Shown: positions 1-8,981 of the stretch, one piece after another | Layout of the letters: the number at the start of each line of letters is the position of its first letter | Numbering within the stretch: position 1 is the first letter of the stretch | From: Vibrio sp. 99-8-1 | Lineage (GTDB): Bacteria; Pseudomonadota; Gammaproteobacteria; Enterobacterales; Vibrionaceae | Assembly (NCBI RefSeq): GCF_013114595.1 | Contig: NZ_VTXE01000030.1 | Location: 42,040 to 106,039 of the forward strand | Direction: 5' to 3' | DNA length: 64,000 bases | Position numbers and translations under genes: made by a program | The notes under the pieces: generated by a model | Seen by the model: the letters and a program-made list of their open reading frames with translations, nothing else | What the model was told of the DNA's origin: nothing | Database searches by the model: none

Positions 1-39
1 GAAATCGTAAATCAAGTGTTTGCTGACGCGGGTTTATAA
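1..39 (+). CDS. pgm: C-terminal end of a protein, probably phosphoglucomutase (partial)
   Basis: Only the last 12 codons are inside the window, ending EIVNQVFADAGL and TAA at 37-39. The tail resembles the C-terminus of gammaproteobacterial phosphoglucomutases (a ...EIVSEVL... ending in E. coli Pgm). As I recall, pgm lies near the DUF1853/NIF3/gltA block in Vibrio cholerae. The identification rests on a dozen residues and synteny, so it is tentative. A strong terminator hairpin follows after 17 bases. Confidence 0.4.
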   Translation, partial: EIVNQVFADAGL

Positions 40-56
40 TATTACGGTGTTGAAAA

Positions 57-88
57 AATAAGAGGGTTTAGTAGTAAACCCTCTTATT
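57..88. terminator. Bidirectional Rho-independent terminator
   Basis: A 14-bp perfect stem (AATAAGAGGGTTTA pairing with TAAACCCTCTTATT) with a four-base GTAG loop, A-rich on the left and T-rich on the right. It sits between the convergent ends of the partial plus-strand gene and the minus-strand lipoprotein gene, so it can serve both. Confidence 0.85.
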
Positions 89-104
89 TACTTCGATAAC
101 CTAA

Positions 105-1512
105 CTAAGGTCTCGCAATATGATCGGTGTCGCACTTACTTGCTGTGCAGTGTACGAAACATATCGCATAGAACTTTTGTGTTTGGTTCCTTGTGGTGCT
201 TTGTTTACCTGTAGCCATATTGTAATATGTAAATGTTCCATTGGTAGTACCACCCCCATCCCAACGTACAGCTGCTGACCAATATGGTTTATCGGTTGGC
301 CAGCCTAAATTAGAAACATCTCCATACTTATCAAAAATCGCTTCAAACACTTCATTAACCGGTATTTGCCAGCCTAGATTATTGCCATTGTATTTCATGT
401 CCTCTAAATTCGTTTGACAATACCATGCCGCTGGTCCTGAATATGCTGATGACAAATACGCACTGCCATCATGTCTCATAAAGAGTGGCCATTTTTTGTC
501 ATTCTCGTCATATGAGCCACTATTATATCGTGGGCTTTTTGCTTGATTTATCCCTTCATTATATTCATCCAGTGTTTGTGGGAATGAAAACCACATTGGT
601 ATATCTCTAACAAAGACTACATGCTCTGGTTTTGGCGTTGGTTTTTTTGGATCTGTACCATCAGCAATTTCTTGACTGTCTGAAATACCATCGCCGTCAG
701 TATCCACAAATGGGCTATTGGTTTTTTTCGGATCGGTGCCATTGGTCACTTCGTCACCATCGTTAATGCCATCACCATCGGTATCGGGGTTGTTAGGGTC
801 AGTGCCATCAATGTGCTCTTTGCCATTTGAGATGCCGTCGCCATCGTCGTCCTTGTCGCCGTTAATGACGGGGTCGTTGGGATCTTTGGGGTCGGTGCCG
901 ATCACGGTCTCTTTGCCATTGGTGATACCGTCGCCATCGGTGTCCTTGTTGCCGTCAGTGATAGGGTCATTGGGATCTTTCGGGTCGGTGCCGATCACGC
1001 TTTCTTTACCATTGGTGATGCCGTCGCCATCGGTGTCCTTGTTGCCGTTAATGATAGGGTCATTGGGATCTTTCGGGTCGGTGCCGGTCGGTGCCATTGG
1101 TGGCTTCATCGCCATCGCTAATACCGTCGCCATCGGTGTCAGGATTGTTAGGGTCAGTGCCATCAATGTGCTCTTTGCCATTTGGGATACCATCGCCATC
1201 GTTGTCCTTGTCACCGTTAATGACGGGGTCGTTGGGATCATTGGGGTCAGTGCCATCAATATGCTCTTTACCATTGGTGATGCCATCGCCATCGGTGTCC
1301 TTGTCGCCGTTAATGATGGGGTCATTGGGATCTTTCGGATCGGTGCCATTGGTCACTTCGTCACCATCGTTAATACCATCACCGTCACTATCAGTGTTGG
1401 GGACTCTGCCAGATTTATCACTTGAAACAGATATTAGCGGATTGGTAGAGTCATTTTTACAACCAACGATGCTGAACATACACAATACAAGTAGAATTGT
1501 TCTTATAATCAT
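105..1512 (-). pseudogene. TSP3-repeat calcium-binding surface lipoprotein, frameshifted
   Basis: The N-terminal reading frame (start at 1512) opens with a lipoprotein signal, MIIRTILLVLCMFSIVGC, lipobox IVGC. It is followed by acidic repeats of the thrombospondin type 3 / DxDxDGxxD kind (DTDGDGI-NGKE-GTDPKDPNDP) that bind Ca2+ in known families. The frame stops at about 1060, while the same repeats continue in another frame to 105. Removing one copy of a 10-bp duplication at 1076-1095 rejoins both frames into a single protein of about 465 residues. The last 160 or so residues form a separate globular domain rich in Trp and Cys, with a GWPTDKPYWSA motif resembling the C-type-lectin-like domain of some adhesins (tentative). 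It lies 17 bp downstream of the OmpA gene on the same strand, so the two are probably co-transcribed. It may be a true null allele, a slippage switch or a sequence error. Confidence 0.75.
1076..1095. repeat. 10-bp tandem duplication causing a frameshift
   Basis: The decamer GGTCGGTGCC occurs twice back to back (1076-1085 and 1086-1095). On the coding strand this reads GGCACCGACC twice. With a single copy the translation runs A-T-N-G-T-D-P-K-D-P-N-D-P, matching the other repeats. With two copies it runs into a nonsense tail and stops. Confidence 0.9.
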
Positions 1513-1529
1513 AATGAATACCTCTTACA

Positions 1530-2525
1530 TTAAAGGCTAAACGAAGGAGATATCAGCTCTACTCGTCGATTTAACATGCGTCCTTCAGCGGTACGATTAC
1601 TGGCTTTTGGCCAATGCTCACCTTTACCTGTGATGGTGAGACGATCCTTGTTTATTCCTTGATATTTTAGATAGTTAGCAACACTTCTTGCTCGCGATAT
1701 AGACAGTGTCATATTGGATTCGGCAGTACCGATGTTGTCAGTGTGACCAATAATTTCCAGAGTAGATTGCGGATATTTTTTGAGTCTTAGTAAAATGTTT
1801 TGTAACCGAGACTTCATAAAATCTGTTAGTTGATGGCTTCCGCTCTTAAACATGACAAGATCATTTGTTTCCGAACTAATGATCTCTTTGTATTCTTTTA
1901 TAAAAATGCGTTCATGTTCAGGTTCAACTAAGAGGTTAGGTTGTGAAATGGCTGGAATACTTTCTGACTGATTAAAGAAGTAATTGAGGCCAAGTGTGAA
2001 TAAGTGCATATCGGATTCGCCCACATACTTGATATCATCTGCCCATTGATATTCAGCATTGATTGATAACGAAGGGGTAAAAAAATATTCTCCTCCTAAT
2101 GAAAGAAGCGGAGAGGCTCCTGATTTTTCATCGGTATTTTGTGCTTTCCAAAGCAAACCGCCTGCCTTGCCATAAACAAATGCTTGTTCTTGTTCTGTAA
2201 GCGGAAGCTTCTTACGTATCGAAATTTCTACACCATTGATAGCAACATCAATGGTGCGATCGGTGAACGTTGCTGTAGGAGAACCTAAATCGTGATAGGC
2301 ACTTTCTATGGCAAAGTTGTAAGGTAATGTGTAGCCAGCCAACAGCTTGTAAACGGCGGTACTTTCTTTACAACTTGTCGAGGTGTTGCTGCAAGTGCTG
2401 CTGTATGTCGAAACTCCGATACCTGCGCCGATATACGGTTCTGAGTTCGCAGTGCTGTTGTAGGCTAGCGTTATAACCATAAAGAGCATATTTCGAAGGC
2501 AATTTATATACTTCGTAGCTGTCAT
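1530..2525 (-). CDS. OmpA-family outer-membrane protein
   Basis: 331 residues. It has a probable N-terminal signal peptide (about 28 residues, ending near ANSEP) and then a beta-barrel-like region of about 150 residues starting YIGAGIGV, of the OmpA/OprF type, ending in LGLNYFF. The C-terminal OmpA/MotB-like peptidoglycan-binding domain (about 210-325) shows the classical LEIIGHTDNIGTAESN and LSISRARSVANYL motifs and a conserved NRRVEL near the end. It should anchor the outer membrane to peptidoglycan non-covalently. It directly precedes the TSP3 lipoprotein gene on the minus strand, suggesting a two-gene cell-surface operon. The specific role is unknown. Confidence 0.85.
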   Translation of the reverse strand: MTATKYINCLRNMLFMVITLAYNSTANSEPYIGAGIGVSTYSSTCSNTSTSCKESTAVYKLLAGYTLPYNFAIESAYHDLGSPTATFTDRTIDVAINGVEISIRKKLPLTEQEQAFVYGKAGGLLWKAQNTDEKSGASPLLSLGGEYFFTPSLSINAEYQWADDIKYVGESDMHLFTLGLNYFFNQSESIPAISQPNLLVEPEHERIFIKEYKEIISSETNDLVMFKSGSHQLTDFMKSRLQNILLRLKKYPQSTLEIIGHTDNIGTAESNMTLSISRARSVANYLKYQGINKDRLTITGKGEHWPKASNRTAEGRMLNRRVELISPSFSL

Positions 2526-3092
2526 AGAAGAATCAACCTTAAATTCTTTTGTTTTCTGGGATTAAATGTAAATATTTTATCTACTTAAATTTCTTGGATT
2601 AATTGGTTGTGTTATTTTTATGGGAGGATATGTCTTCTTTGTTTGTGTAAGTAATAAGATTTTTCTTATTTATTTTCTGAGTCTAAATTTAGCTATCTAC
2701 CATTTTTTCAAACGAAAATGTTTTAACTTATTGATTTGTGAGGAATTTTAGAGATGTTGGGCAAGGGGTGTTTATTAGGTTAAATATGATATTAATGGTG
2801 GTTGTACTGAAGGTTGTGTGTTCTAACGTTTTCTTTTTTCTAGTTTTTTTTAAATTTTCTTCTTTGAAGTAATTGTGTTTATGTTTGAATATAATTTAAG
2901 ATGGAATGTCATTCTTTTTTTTGTTTCTAAATGTTTTTATAAGGTGCAAGCTGGCTGTTAAATTACTATTGAGCATTTTATATGTTATGCCACTTCTTTT
3001 TTAATTAAAATCAAACTATTTCAAAATGCAGAACTTAAAACGATAGCAATGTGTATAGTTCAAAAAGAGAGTGGGAGGAATGACTAACCCTT
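2526..3092. other. AT-rich intergenic region, no gene seen
   Basis: About 570 bases, very AT-rich with long T tracts. No ORF of useful length, no clear hairpin terminator and no recognisable RNA gene. It must hold the promoter for the minus-strand OmpA/lipoprotein pair (right of 2525). The AT-richness would suit silencing by H-NS-like proteins, but that is inference only. Confidence 0.5.
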
Positions 3093-3860
3093 TTAAGGTT
3101 GTTTAATTTGAGGCCAGTTATCCGGAACAATCATCCAAAATTGCCCTGTTTGATCTTGGCAGTGTACGGTATATTGCAATGGATTATTTGGCAGAATATA
3201 GCGTTCGGCTTGGCCAACGTTTCCTGCAATCCAGTTAATTTTATCTAATCGATAAAGGGGCTCTGTTATCTGTTTCCACTGGTGTTGATAACACCAAAGG
3301 CCAGTAATGGAGTGGTGGTTGATGCGGTGTCCTAAGCAGTGCTGAGGAAGGCTGTTTTGTTCAAATGGATTGATATAAAGCCGGCCTTGCATAAATAGAT
3401 GTGAAGTGATGTTGCTAATATAAGGATATCGCTGCTTAAATGTGTCTGTTGCTGACATCGCTAACTGATGATTCAGCATATGGTTCAGTTTTAGATCTAG
3501 CCGATCACGGCTATCTGGACCATACCAATGATCATCGTGTAGAAGATAAAATTTAATGGCAACTTCCCAATGCTGATAGTTACTCTGGTGCTGTACGATA
3601 AAATCAATGGCACCTAAGGTTCTTCTATTGGCGATTAGCTGAATCTCTTCCGCCACAACTTGATACTGTTCTGATTGTTCGAATAACTGTTTACACAGGG
3701 CTTGGTAGACAAACCCTAGGCGTTTATTGCCAGAGTAATTGACGACAAAATCAACGGAGTGGTCACTAAAAGGGTTACTTGCTATTGGTAATTGATCGGG
3801 GCATAAAATAGTTTGCTGTTGAGTAATCCAACGAGCGGCTTTTTCTAGTGATGCCTGCAT
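3093..3860 (-). CDS. DUF1853 family protein
   Basis: 255 residues, cytoplasmic, no signal or membrane segment. Features typical of DUF1853 are visible: an N-terminal LGFVYQALCKQLFEQ segment, RTLGAIDFIV near the middle and HWEVAIKFYL just after. This D...E-x-K spacing resembles a PD-(D/E)xK nuclease-fold core, but no activity is established for the family. It is divergent from the NIF3 gene (57 bp between starts), a region probably holding both promoters. Confidence 0.75.
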   Translation of the reverse strand: MQASLEKAARWITQQQTILCPDQLPIASNPFSDHSVDFVVNYSGNKRLGFVYQALCKQLFEQSEQYQVVAEEIQLIANRRTLGAIDFIVQHQSNYQHWEVAIKFYLLHDDHWYGPDSRDRLDLKLNHMLNHQLAMSATDTFKQRYPYISNITSHLFMQGRLYINPFEQNSLPQHCLGHRINHHSITGLWCYQHQWKQITEPLYRLDKINWIAGNVGQAERYILPNNPLQYTVHCQDQTGQFWMIVPDNWPQIKQP

Positions 3861-3917
3861 GACCGATTTCCTGTAATATTCTCAATTAACGCTTGTTAAT
3901 AAACGGTATAACACAAT

Positions 3918-4673
3918 ATGAACCACTTGCAATTAGAGTTACTGTTAAATAAAAAATTGTCTCCTGAGTTAATTAAGGATTATTGCCCAAATGGACTTCA
4001 GGTAGAAGGGCGACAAGAAGTGTTAAAAATGGTTACCGGAGTAACGGCATCGCAAGCACTTATTGATAAAGCCATTGAGTTAAAAGCCGATGCTTTGCTT
4101 GTTCATCATGGTTATTTTTGGAAAGGTGAACCAGAAGCCATTCGCGGAATGAAAGGCTCGAGAATAAAAGCACTGATTCACAATGACATCAACTTGTACG
4201 CGTATCATTTACCATTAGATGTACACCCTGAGTTGGGTAACAATGCTAAGTTAGCCAGTTTGTTGGGTATTGAAATAACGGGTGGCTTAGAGCCATCACC
4301 TCAGTCTGTTGCTCTGCATGGAGAGCTAGCCCATAGTATGTCTGGTACTGAGTTGGCTGAGAAAATTGCATCGGTATTAAATCGAGAACCATTACATATC
4401 GCACCGGATATGGATAAGCCAATCAAAACAGTGGGTTGGTGTACAGGTGGTGGACAAGATTATATTGAGCTTGCGGCTGCCAGAGGGTTAGACGCATTTA
4501 TTTCGGGAGAGATTTCCGAGCGAACAACATACTCTGCAAGGGAGCAAGGTATTCACTACTTTAGTGCAGGGCACCATGCTACTGAGCGATATGGTGTAAA
4601 AGCGCTAGGAGAGTGGTTAGCGGAAGAACATGGCTTAGATGTTCAGTTTATTGATATCGATAATCCAGTATAG
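3918..4673 (+). CDS. ybgI: NIF3-like dinuclear metal centre protein (YbgI family)
   Basis: 251 residues, the usual size of E. coli YbgI. Metal-binding motifs of the NIF3 family are present: LVHHGYFWKG near residue 61, YAYHLPLDVHPELGNN near 93-108, and C-terminal SGEISE and SAGHHATERYG. The family forms toroidal hexamers with a di-metal site. The biochemical role in bacteria is unsettled (GTP cyclohydrolase-like or hydrolase annotations exist). ATG start with no close competitor. A bidirectional terminator follows, separating it from convergent gltA. Confidence 0.9.
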   Translation: MNHLQLELLLNKKLSPELIKDYCPNGLQVEGRQEVLKMVTGVTASQALIDKAIELKADALLVHHGYFWKGEPEAIRGMKGSRIKALIHNDINLYAYHLPLDVHPELGNNAKLASLLGIEITGGLEPSPQSVALHGELAHSMSGTELAEKIASVLNREPLHIAPDMDKPIKTVGWCTGGGQDYIELAAARGLDAFISGEISERTTYSAREQGIHYFSAGHHATERYGVKALGEWLAEEHGLDVQFIDIDNPV

Positions 4674-4704
4674 TGACTCTTATTAACTGATGGCTACGCA
4701 ATAA

Positions 4705-4730
4705 AAAAGGTTGGCATAAGCCAACCTTTT
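4705..4730. terminator. Bidirectional terminator between ybgI and gltA
   Basis: Perfect stem AAAAGGTTGGC / GCCAACCTTTT around a short loop, flanked by A on the left and T on the right, between convergent genes. Confidence 0.9.
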
Positions 4731-4779
4731 ATCTAGCAAGGAGTCATATTCTCATACGCTCTTTACTTGCGGTTATCCG

Positions 4780-6069
4780 TTACTCACGTTCATGCAGAGG
4801 GTTAAACTCACGCATTTCTTGACCTGTGTAAAGCTGACGTGGACGACCAATACGGTTATCCGGATCTCCGTGCATCTCATTCCAGTGAGCGATCCAACCG
4901 ATAGTACGAGCCATAGCAAAAATTACAGTAAACATGGACACTGGAATACCGATCGCTTTGAGGATAATACCTGAGTAGAAATCTACGTTCGGGTACAGTT
5001 TCTTCTCAACGAAGTATTCATCAGACAGTGCAATTTTCTCAAGCTCCATAGCAACATCTAACAATGGATCTTCAATGTTAAGCTCTTTTAGTACTTCGTG
5101 ACATGCTTCACGCATAACCGTTGCACGTGGGTCATAGTTCTTATAAACACGGTGACCGAAGCCCATTAGACGGAATGGGTCATCTTTATCCTTGGCTTTC
5201 TTCACGTAAGTTGGGATGTTATCCACTGAACCAATTTCTTCTAGCATACGAAGACATGCTTCGTTAGCACCACCATGAGCAGGACCCCATAATGACGCAA
5301 TACCCGCCGCAATACATGCAAATGGGTTAGCACCAGAAGAACCCGCTAAACGCACAGTTGACGTTGATGCGTTCTGTTCGTGGTCTGCATGCAAGGTTAA
5401 GATTTTGTCCATTGCACGAGCAACAACAGGGTTTACATTATAATCTTCGCATGGGTTTGCGAACATCATATGTAAGAAGTTCTCTGCGTAGCTTAAATCG
5501 TTTCTTGGGTAAATAAATGGCTGGCCAATAGAGTACTTGTAACACATTGACGCCAAAGTCGGCATTTTAGATAGTAGACGGTATGCCGCAATTTCACGGT
5601 GTGTGTCGTTATTAATATCTAATGAGTCATGATAGAAGGCCGCTAGAGCACCTACTACGCCTACCATTATTGCCATTGGGTGAGCATCACGTCGGAAACC
5701 GTGGAAGAAGCTTGCGATCTGTTCGTGAACCATAGTGTGCTTGGTTACGATTTTCTTAAACTCTTCATATTCCTTACGATTAGGGGCTTCGCCGTATAGC
5801 AGTATGTAGCAGACTTCCAGGTAATCTGCATTGTTAGCAAGCTGATCAATTGGGTAGCCTCGGTGTAGAAGTACACCTTTTCCACCATCAATAAAAGTGA
5901 TTTGGGACTCACAAGATGCAGTGGCAAGAAAACCAGGGTCAAAAGTAAAGTAGCCATTTGAGCCTAGCTTACGAACATCGATTACCTCAGGGCCTAAAGT
6001 ACCATCCATAATCGGCAGTTCAATTGGTGCTTTACCTTCAATATGAAGGGTCGCATTCTTATCTGCCAT
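4780..6069 (-). CDS. gltA: Citrate synthase (type II, hexameric)
   Basis: 429 residues, full length for the NADH-sensitive type II enzyme of gammaproteobacteria. It condenses acetyl-CoA and oxaloacetate to citrate. Conserved active-site segments are visible: HADHEQNASTSTVRLAGSS, the GFGHRVYKNYDPRA catalytic histidine loop and NVDFYSG with the catalytic aspartate. It is transcribed divergently from sdhCDAB-sucABCD across a 396-bp region, the usual arrangement for coordinated TCA-cycle control. A good Shine-Dalgarno (GGAGA on the minus strand) lies just upstream of the ATG at 6069. Confidence 0.98.
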   Translation of the reverse strand: MADKNATLHIEGKAPIELPIMDGTLGPEVIDVRKLGSNGYFTFDPGFLATASCESQITFIDGGKGVLLHRGYPIDQLANNADYLEVCYILLYGEAPNRKEYEEFKKIVTKHTMVHEQIASFFHGFRRDAHPMAIMVGVVGALAAFYHDSLDINNDTHREIAAYRLLSKMPTLASMCYKYSIGQPFIYPRNDLSYAENFLHMMFANPCEDYNVNPVVARAMDKILTLHADHEQNASTSTVRLAGSSGANPFACIAAGIASLWGPAHGGANEACLRMLEEIGSVDNIPTYVKKAKDKDDPFRLMGFGHRVYKNYDPRATVMREACHEVLKELNIEDPLLDVAMELEKIALSDEYFVEKKLYPNVDFYSGIILKAIGIPVSMFTVIFAMARTIGWIAHWNEMHGDPDNRIGRPRQLYTGQEMREFNPLHERE

Positions 6070-6465
6070 AACAATCTCCTTTGATTATAATTTTATCCAT
6101 CCAGGACTTTATTAGTGTGACAATTTGTACTCATGATCATAACTAAAGTCAATTTTTCTAACTTTTTGTGTGCACTTGTTAAGATTTTCATCATTTTTCG
6201 TTGAAAAAACATGTTCTGTGTAGCAGTTTTTGTTAAGACAATTGTATTAATATGTTGCCAGCCGTATAGTGACCAAGAATTTTGTTGTTAACTCCTTATA
6301 AATTCAAGGCTAGAAAGAAATAACGTCATTAAAATTTCACTAGTCATTTAACAAAAAATTTACATTTAAAGTCCCGCTTAACGGCTATAAATGTTAAATT
6401 AAAGTTAAGTTTTGCGGGGTTGACATCTTAAATTGATCATAACAATAAATGCTCAAAGGAGCTGA
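6070..6465. promoter_or_regulatory. Divergent gltA / sdhC regulatory region
   Basis: 396 non-coding, AT-rich bases between two divergent TCA operons. In enterobacteria this interval carries several promoters and ArcA, CRP and Fur-linked control. Here I see a TTGACA at 6420-6425, but no convincing -10 at 17 bp, and a CRP-like TGTGA half-site near 6117. A Shine-Dalgarno AAAGGAGC precedes sdhC. Individual sites cannot be assigned with confidence by eye. Confidence 0.5.
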
Positions 6466-6858
6466 GTGAGCAAGCCCGTGAAAGAAAGAAAGCCAAGACC
6501 TGTTAATCTCGATTTACAGACCATTCATTTTCCGATTACTGCAATCGCGTCCATCGTCCATCGCGTGTCAGGTGTGATTACATTTGTAGCTGTCGGTATT
6601 TTGCTTTGGTTGTTGTCATTATCCCTCTCCTCACCACAAGGCTTTATGCAAGCCGCTGATCTAGTCGATAGCTTTTTAGTGAAGTTTATCTTGTGGGGAA
6701 TCTTAACTGCACTTGCCTACCATATTGTTGGTGGTATTCGTCATCTTATAATGGACTTAGGTCATTATGAAGATTTTGAATCCGGCACAATGACGGCCAA
6801 GGTTACTTTTGCTGCTACTGCAGTATTGTCGTTACTTGGAGGAATTTTGGTATGGTAA
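6466..6858 (+). CDS. sdhC: Succinate dehydrogenase cytochrome b556 subunit
   Basis: 130 residues with three predicted membrane helices. The signature HRVSGV (residues 32-37) and the later RHLIMDLGH, which includes the probable haem-ligating histidine, mark SdhC. With SdhD it anchors the complex and forms the haem b/ubiquinone site. GTG start at 6466 preceded by AAAGGAGC. The last bases overlap the sdhD start by 7 bp, implying translational coupling. Confidence 0.95.
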   Translation: MSKPVKERKPRPVNLDLQTIHFPITAIASIVHRVSGVITFVAVGILLWLLSLSLSSPQGFMQAADLVDSFLVKFILWGILTALAYHIVGGIRHLIMDLGHYEDFESGTMTAKVTFAATAVLSLLGGILVW

Positions 6859-7199
6859 AGCATGTATCATCGTTTGGTCGTAATGGTATCCACGACTTCC
6901 TACTGATTCGTGCCACAGCTATTATCCTGACTTTGTATACCATATACATTGTTGGGTTTTGTGCTTTTGGTGGCGAAATCACTTACCACACATGGACAGC
7001 TTTTTTTGGTGGAACCTTTACCAAAGCGTTTTCCATGTTGGCACTGACCTCTATATTGATCCATGCATGGATTGGTATCTGGCAAGTGTTAACTGACTAT
7101 ATCAAGCCAAATTTAGTACGCGGTTTGCTTCAATTCGCATTTGTAGCAGTACTGTTCGTCTATTTCTTCTCTGGCCTATTTATTCTGTGGGGTGCGTAA
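6852..7199 (+). CDS. sdhD: Succinate dehydrogenase hydrophobic membrane anchor subunit
   Basis: 115 residues, three hydrophobic segments. HDFLLIRATAII near the N-terminus and HAWIGIWQVLTDYIK in the middle are the SdhD hallmarks, the histidine/aspartate region contributing to haem and quinone binding. Overlaps sdhC by 7 bp, and its TAA is immediately followed by the GTG of sdhA. Confidence 0.95.
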   Translation: MVKHVSSFGRNGIHDFLLIRATAIILTLYTIYIVGFCAFGGEITYHTWTAFFGGTFTKAFSMLALTSILIHAWIGIWQVLTDYIKPNLVRGLLQFAFVAVLFVYFFSGLFILWGA

Positions 7200-8966
7200 G
7201 TGACTATTCCAGTTCGTGAATTCGATGCCGTTGTAATCGGTGCCGGTGGCGCAGGTATGCGTGCCGCATTACAAATTTCAGAGCAGGGCCTAAGTTGTGC
7301 CTTGTTATCAAAAGTATTTCCAACCCGTTCTCACACTGTATCTGCTCAAGGCGGTATTACGGTTGCGCTTGGTAACTCTCACCAAGACAATTGGCAGTGG
7401 CATATGTATGACACAGTAAAAGGTTCCGATTATATCGGTGACCAGAATGCCATTGAATATATGTGTAAGAACGGTCCAGAGTCTGTGATTGAACTAGAGA
7501 AAATGGGTTTACCGTTCTCTCGTTTTGAAGATGGTTCAATATATCAACGTCCGTTTGGTGGTCAATCAAAAGAGTTTGGTGGCGAGCAAGCAGCACGTAC
7601 AGCGGCGGCGGCAGACCGTACAGGTCACGCATTGCTGCATACTCTGTATCAACAAAATATTAAGCATAAAACCACCATCTTCTCTGAGTGGTATGCGTTG
7701 GACTTAGTGAAGAACCAAGACGGCGCAATCATGGGCTGTACTGCTATCTGTATGGAAAGTGGTGAGATTTGTTACTTCAAATCTAAAGCAACTATTTTAG
7801 CCACCGGTGGCGCAGGACGTATTTACGCCTCGACCACTAATGCTCATATTAATACTGGTGATGGTGTTGGTATGGCGTTGCGTGCTGGCGTACCAATGCA
7901 AGATATTGAAATGTGGCAGTTCCACCCAACGGGAATCGCTGGTGCCGGGGTATTGGTAACAGAAGGTTGTCGTGGTGAAGGTGGTTATCTCCTCAATAAA
8001 GATGGCGAAAGATTCATGGAGCGTTACGCTCCAAATGCGAAAGACCTTGCAGGTCGTGACGTTGTCGCTCGTTCTATGATGATAGAAATCCGTGAAGGTC
8101 GTGGTTGCGATGGCCCATGGGGACCTCATATTAAGCTTAAGCTTGATCATCTTGGTAAAGATGTTCTTGAGTCTCGTTTACCGGGTATTTGTGAGCTGTC
8201 GAGAACATTCGCTCACGTCGATCCTGTTAAAGAGCCAATCCCTGTTATTCCAACGTGTCACTACATGATGGGTGGTGTACCTACTCAGGTTTCTGGTCAA
8301 GCCATTAAGCTTGATGGCAGCGGTAATGATGTAGAAGTACAAGGCCTGTTTGCTTGTGGTGAAATTGCATCTGTATCAGTACATGGTGCGAACCGATTAG
8401 GCGGTAACTCACTGCTTGATTTGGTGGTATTTGGTCGTGCAACAGGCTTACACCTTGGTGAAACATTACAAGCGCAAGCTGAAGCTCGCCCTGCAACTGA
8501 GTCAGACATTGAAGAGTCATTGGCTCGTACAATGCGATGGGAAAATAGCAGCACTGGTGAAGATCCAGTTCAGATTCGCAAAGATCTGCAATCTTGTATG
8601 CAAAATAGTTTCTCTGTATTCCGTGAAGGAGATGCTATGGCGAATGGACTTAATGAGTTGAAAGTGATTCGTGAGCGTTTACAAAATGCCCACCTTTCTG
8701 ACAAGTCATCAGAGTTCAATACCCAACGTATCGAATGTTTGGAATTAGACAACTTAATGGAAACCGCATTTGCTACCGCAGTCGCGGCAAATTACCGCAC
8801 AGAAAGTCGCGGTGCGCATGCTCGTTTTGATTATCCTGACCGTGATGATGAGCAATGGCTATGCCACTCAATCTTTAATCCGGAAACAGAAGAGATGTCT
8901 AAGCGTGATGTAAACATGGAGCCGGTTCATCGTGAAGCGTTTCCTCCAAAAGTACGTACATACTAA
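7200..8966 (+). CDS. sdhA: Succinate dehydrogenase flavoprotein subunit
   Basis: 588 residues, standard length. N-terminal FAD-binding GAGGAGM (14-20), the SHTVSAQGG segment with the histidine (about 45) that carries covalent FAD, the substrate-site HPTGI, and RGEGG followed by the ARG-rich capping domain. It oxidises succinate to fumarate and passes electrons to SdhB. The GTG start directly abuts the sdhD stop, with no intergenic base. Confidence 0.98.
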   Translation: MTIPVREFDAVVIGAGGAGMRAALQISEQGLSCALLSKVFPTRSHTVSAQGGITVALGNSHQDNWQWHMYDTVKGSDYIGDQNAIEYMCKNGPESVIELEKMGLPFSRFEDGSIYQRPFGGQSKEFGGEQAARTAAAADRTGHALLHTLYQQNIKHKTTIFSEWYALDLVKNQDGAIMGCTAICMESGEICYFKSKATILATGGAGRIYASTTNAHINTGDGVGMALRAGVPMQDIEMWQFHPTGIAGAGVLVTEGCRGEGGYLLNKDGERFMERYAPNAKDLAGRDVVARSMMIEIREGRGCDGPWGPHIKLKLDHLGKDVLESRLPGICELSRTFAHVDPVKEPIPVIPTCHYMMGGVPTQVSGQAIKLDGSGNDVEVQGLFACGEIASVSVHGANRLGGNSLLDLVVFGRATGLHLGETLQAQAEARPATESDIEESLARTMRWENSSTGEDPVQIRKDLQSCMQNSFSVFREGDAMANGLNELKVIRERLQNAHLSDKSSEFNTQRIECLELDNLMETAFATAVAANYRTESRGAHARFDYPDRDDEQWLCHSIFNPETEEMSKRDVNMEPVHREAFPPKVRTY

Positions 8967-8981
8967 AGGGAGACTAAAACA

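Noticed and set aside
640..1400. Regular repeats that could be mistaken for a CRISPR array or a tandem satellite
   Set aside because: The repeats translate as TSP3 calcium-binding motifs on the minus strand, vary in length and have no unique spacers.
718..1540. Long plus-strand reading frames opposite the lipoprotein gene
   Set aside because: They are antisense readings of the TSP3 repeats with Ser/Pro/Leu-rich, low-complexity products and no ribosome-binding sites.
6420..6448. A sigma70 promoter for sdhC starting with TTGACA
   Set aside because: No acceptable -10 hexamer lies at 16-18 bp, so the -35 match alone is not enough to call it.
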